A stretch of 33,717 nucleotides of DNA. Source: an uncultured Erysipelotrichaceae bacterium. Its GTDB lineage: Bacteria > Bacillota_I > Bacilli_A > Erysipelotrichales > Erysipelotrichaceae. Where the stretch lies: the NCBI GenBank assembly GCA_944325685.1, contig CALVBC010000011.1, positions 1 through 33,717 of the forward strand, given 5' to 3'. Under the pieces are notes generated by a model. It was not told the origin of the DNA. It ran no database searches and saw only the letters and a program-made list of their open reading frames with translations. The stretch's first letter is position 1, and every line of letters starts with the position of its first letter. Below are positions 33,679 through 33,717 of the stretch, piece by piece. Position numbers and translations under genes: made by a program.

Positions 33679-33717
33679 CTATGTAGCTCATAGTATTTTT
33701 GTAAAGGAAGATAACGA

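Overview
The window looks like chromosome of a low-GC Gram-positive bacterium (Bacillota). An Erysipelotrichia-like lineage is my best guess; this is inference from protein character, not from a search. The reasons are the order rpsL-rpsG-fusA-tuf, an LtaS-type polyglycerol-phosphate synthase, lipoprotein signal peptides, AGGAGG-type ribosome binding sites, and standard stop-codon use (TGA is a stop). Most genes favour ATC and GAT codons, which makes GATC, GATATC and ATCGAT unusually common. No rRNA, tRNA or CRISPR array is visible.

Layout. 1-1792 (+): the 3' part of a CcdA-thioredoxin fusion and an alpha/beta hydrolase. 1880-6294 (-): the str operon with a consensus promoter, a structured leader, a possible internal tuf promoter and a terminator. 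6336-7715 (-): a MATE exporter. 7815-12140: a divergent accessory module. It holds a large HTH/TPR-like regulator (-) facing a four-gene + strand unit: a 69-aa secreted Cys-containing peptide, a secreted C39-like cysteine peptidase, a lipoprotein, and a membrane-anchored protein broken by a frameshift at a T8 tract. 12143-13727: an array of three short repeats and a single-chain HTH-HipA-like kinase behind twin operators. 13767-18475 (+): cytoplasmic alpha-amylase, LtaS-like enzyme, a frameshifted small gene, and a bactoprenol-type glycosyltransferase. 18514-21488 (+): a membrane protein and an LCP ligase carrying an SBP-like domain and PASTA-like repeats. 21496-24973 (+): a tight five-gene operon (glycosyltransferase, P-loop kinase, RluA pseudouridine synthase, YbaK deacylase, HAD phosphatase). 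24995-31828 (+): a complete maltodextrin operon (binding protein, two permeases, LacI repressor, 4-alpha-glucanotransferase, ATPase) with a consensus promoter and a perfect LacI-type operator. 32089-33418: an IS3-family insertion sequence with a programmed -1 frameshift site. 33500-33717: a promoter, an SD and 21 copies of AGCA, which look like the 5' end of a phase-variable gene running off the window.

How the parts fit. The maltodextrin operon imports oligosaccharides; MalQ and the signal-less amylase would process them inside the cell. The 15-22 kb block builds and decorates the envelope (LTA, LCP ligation, glycosyl transfer).

The best candidate for an undescribed system is 7815-11997. 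It has the geometry of an RNPP-type peptide-pheromone circuit, but with a large regulator, a cysteine-bearing peptide and a dedicated secreted protease and lipoprotein. The peptide and protease genes lack the host's GATC-rich codon signature, which suggests transfer. A second recurring theme is that several lone genes have no SD and a -10 hexamer ending 6-7 bases before the start codon, which predicts leaderless mRNAs.
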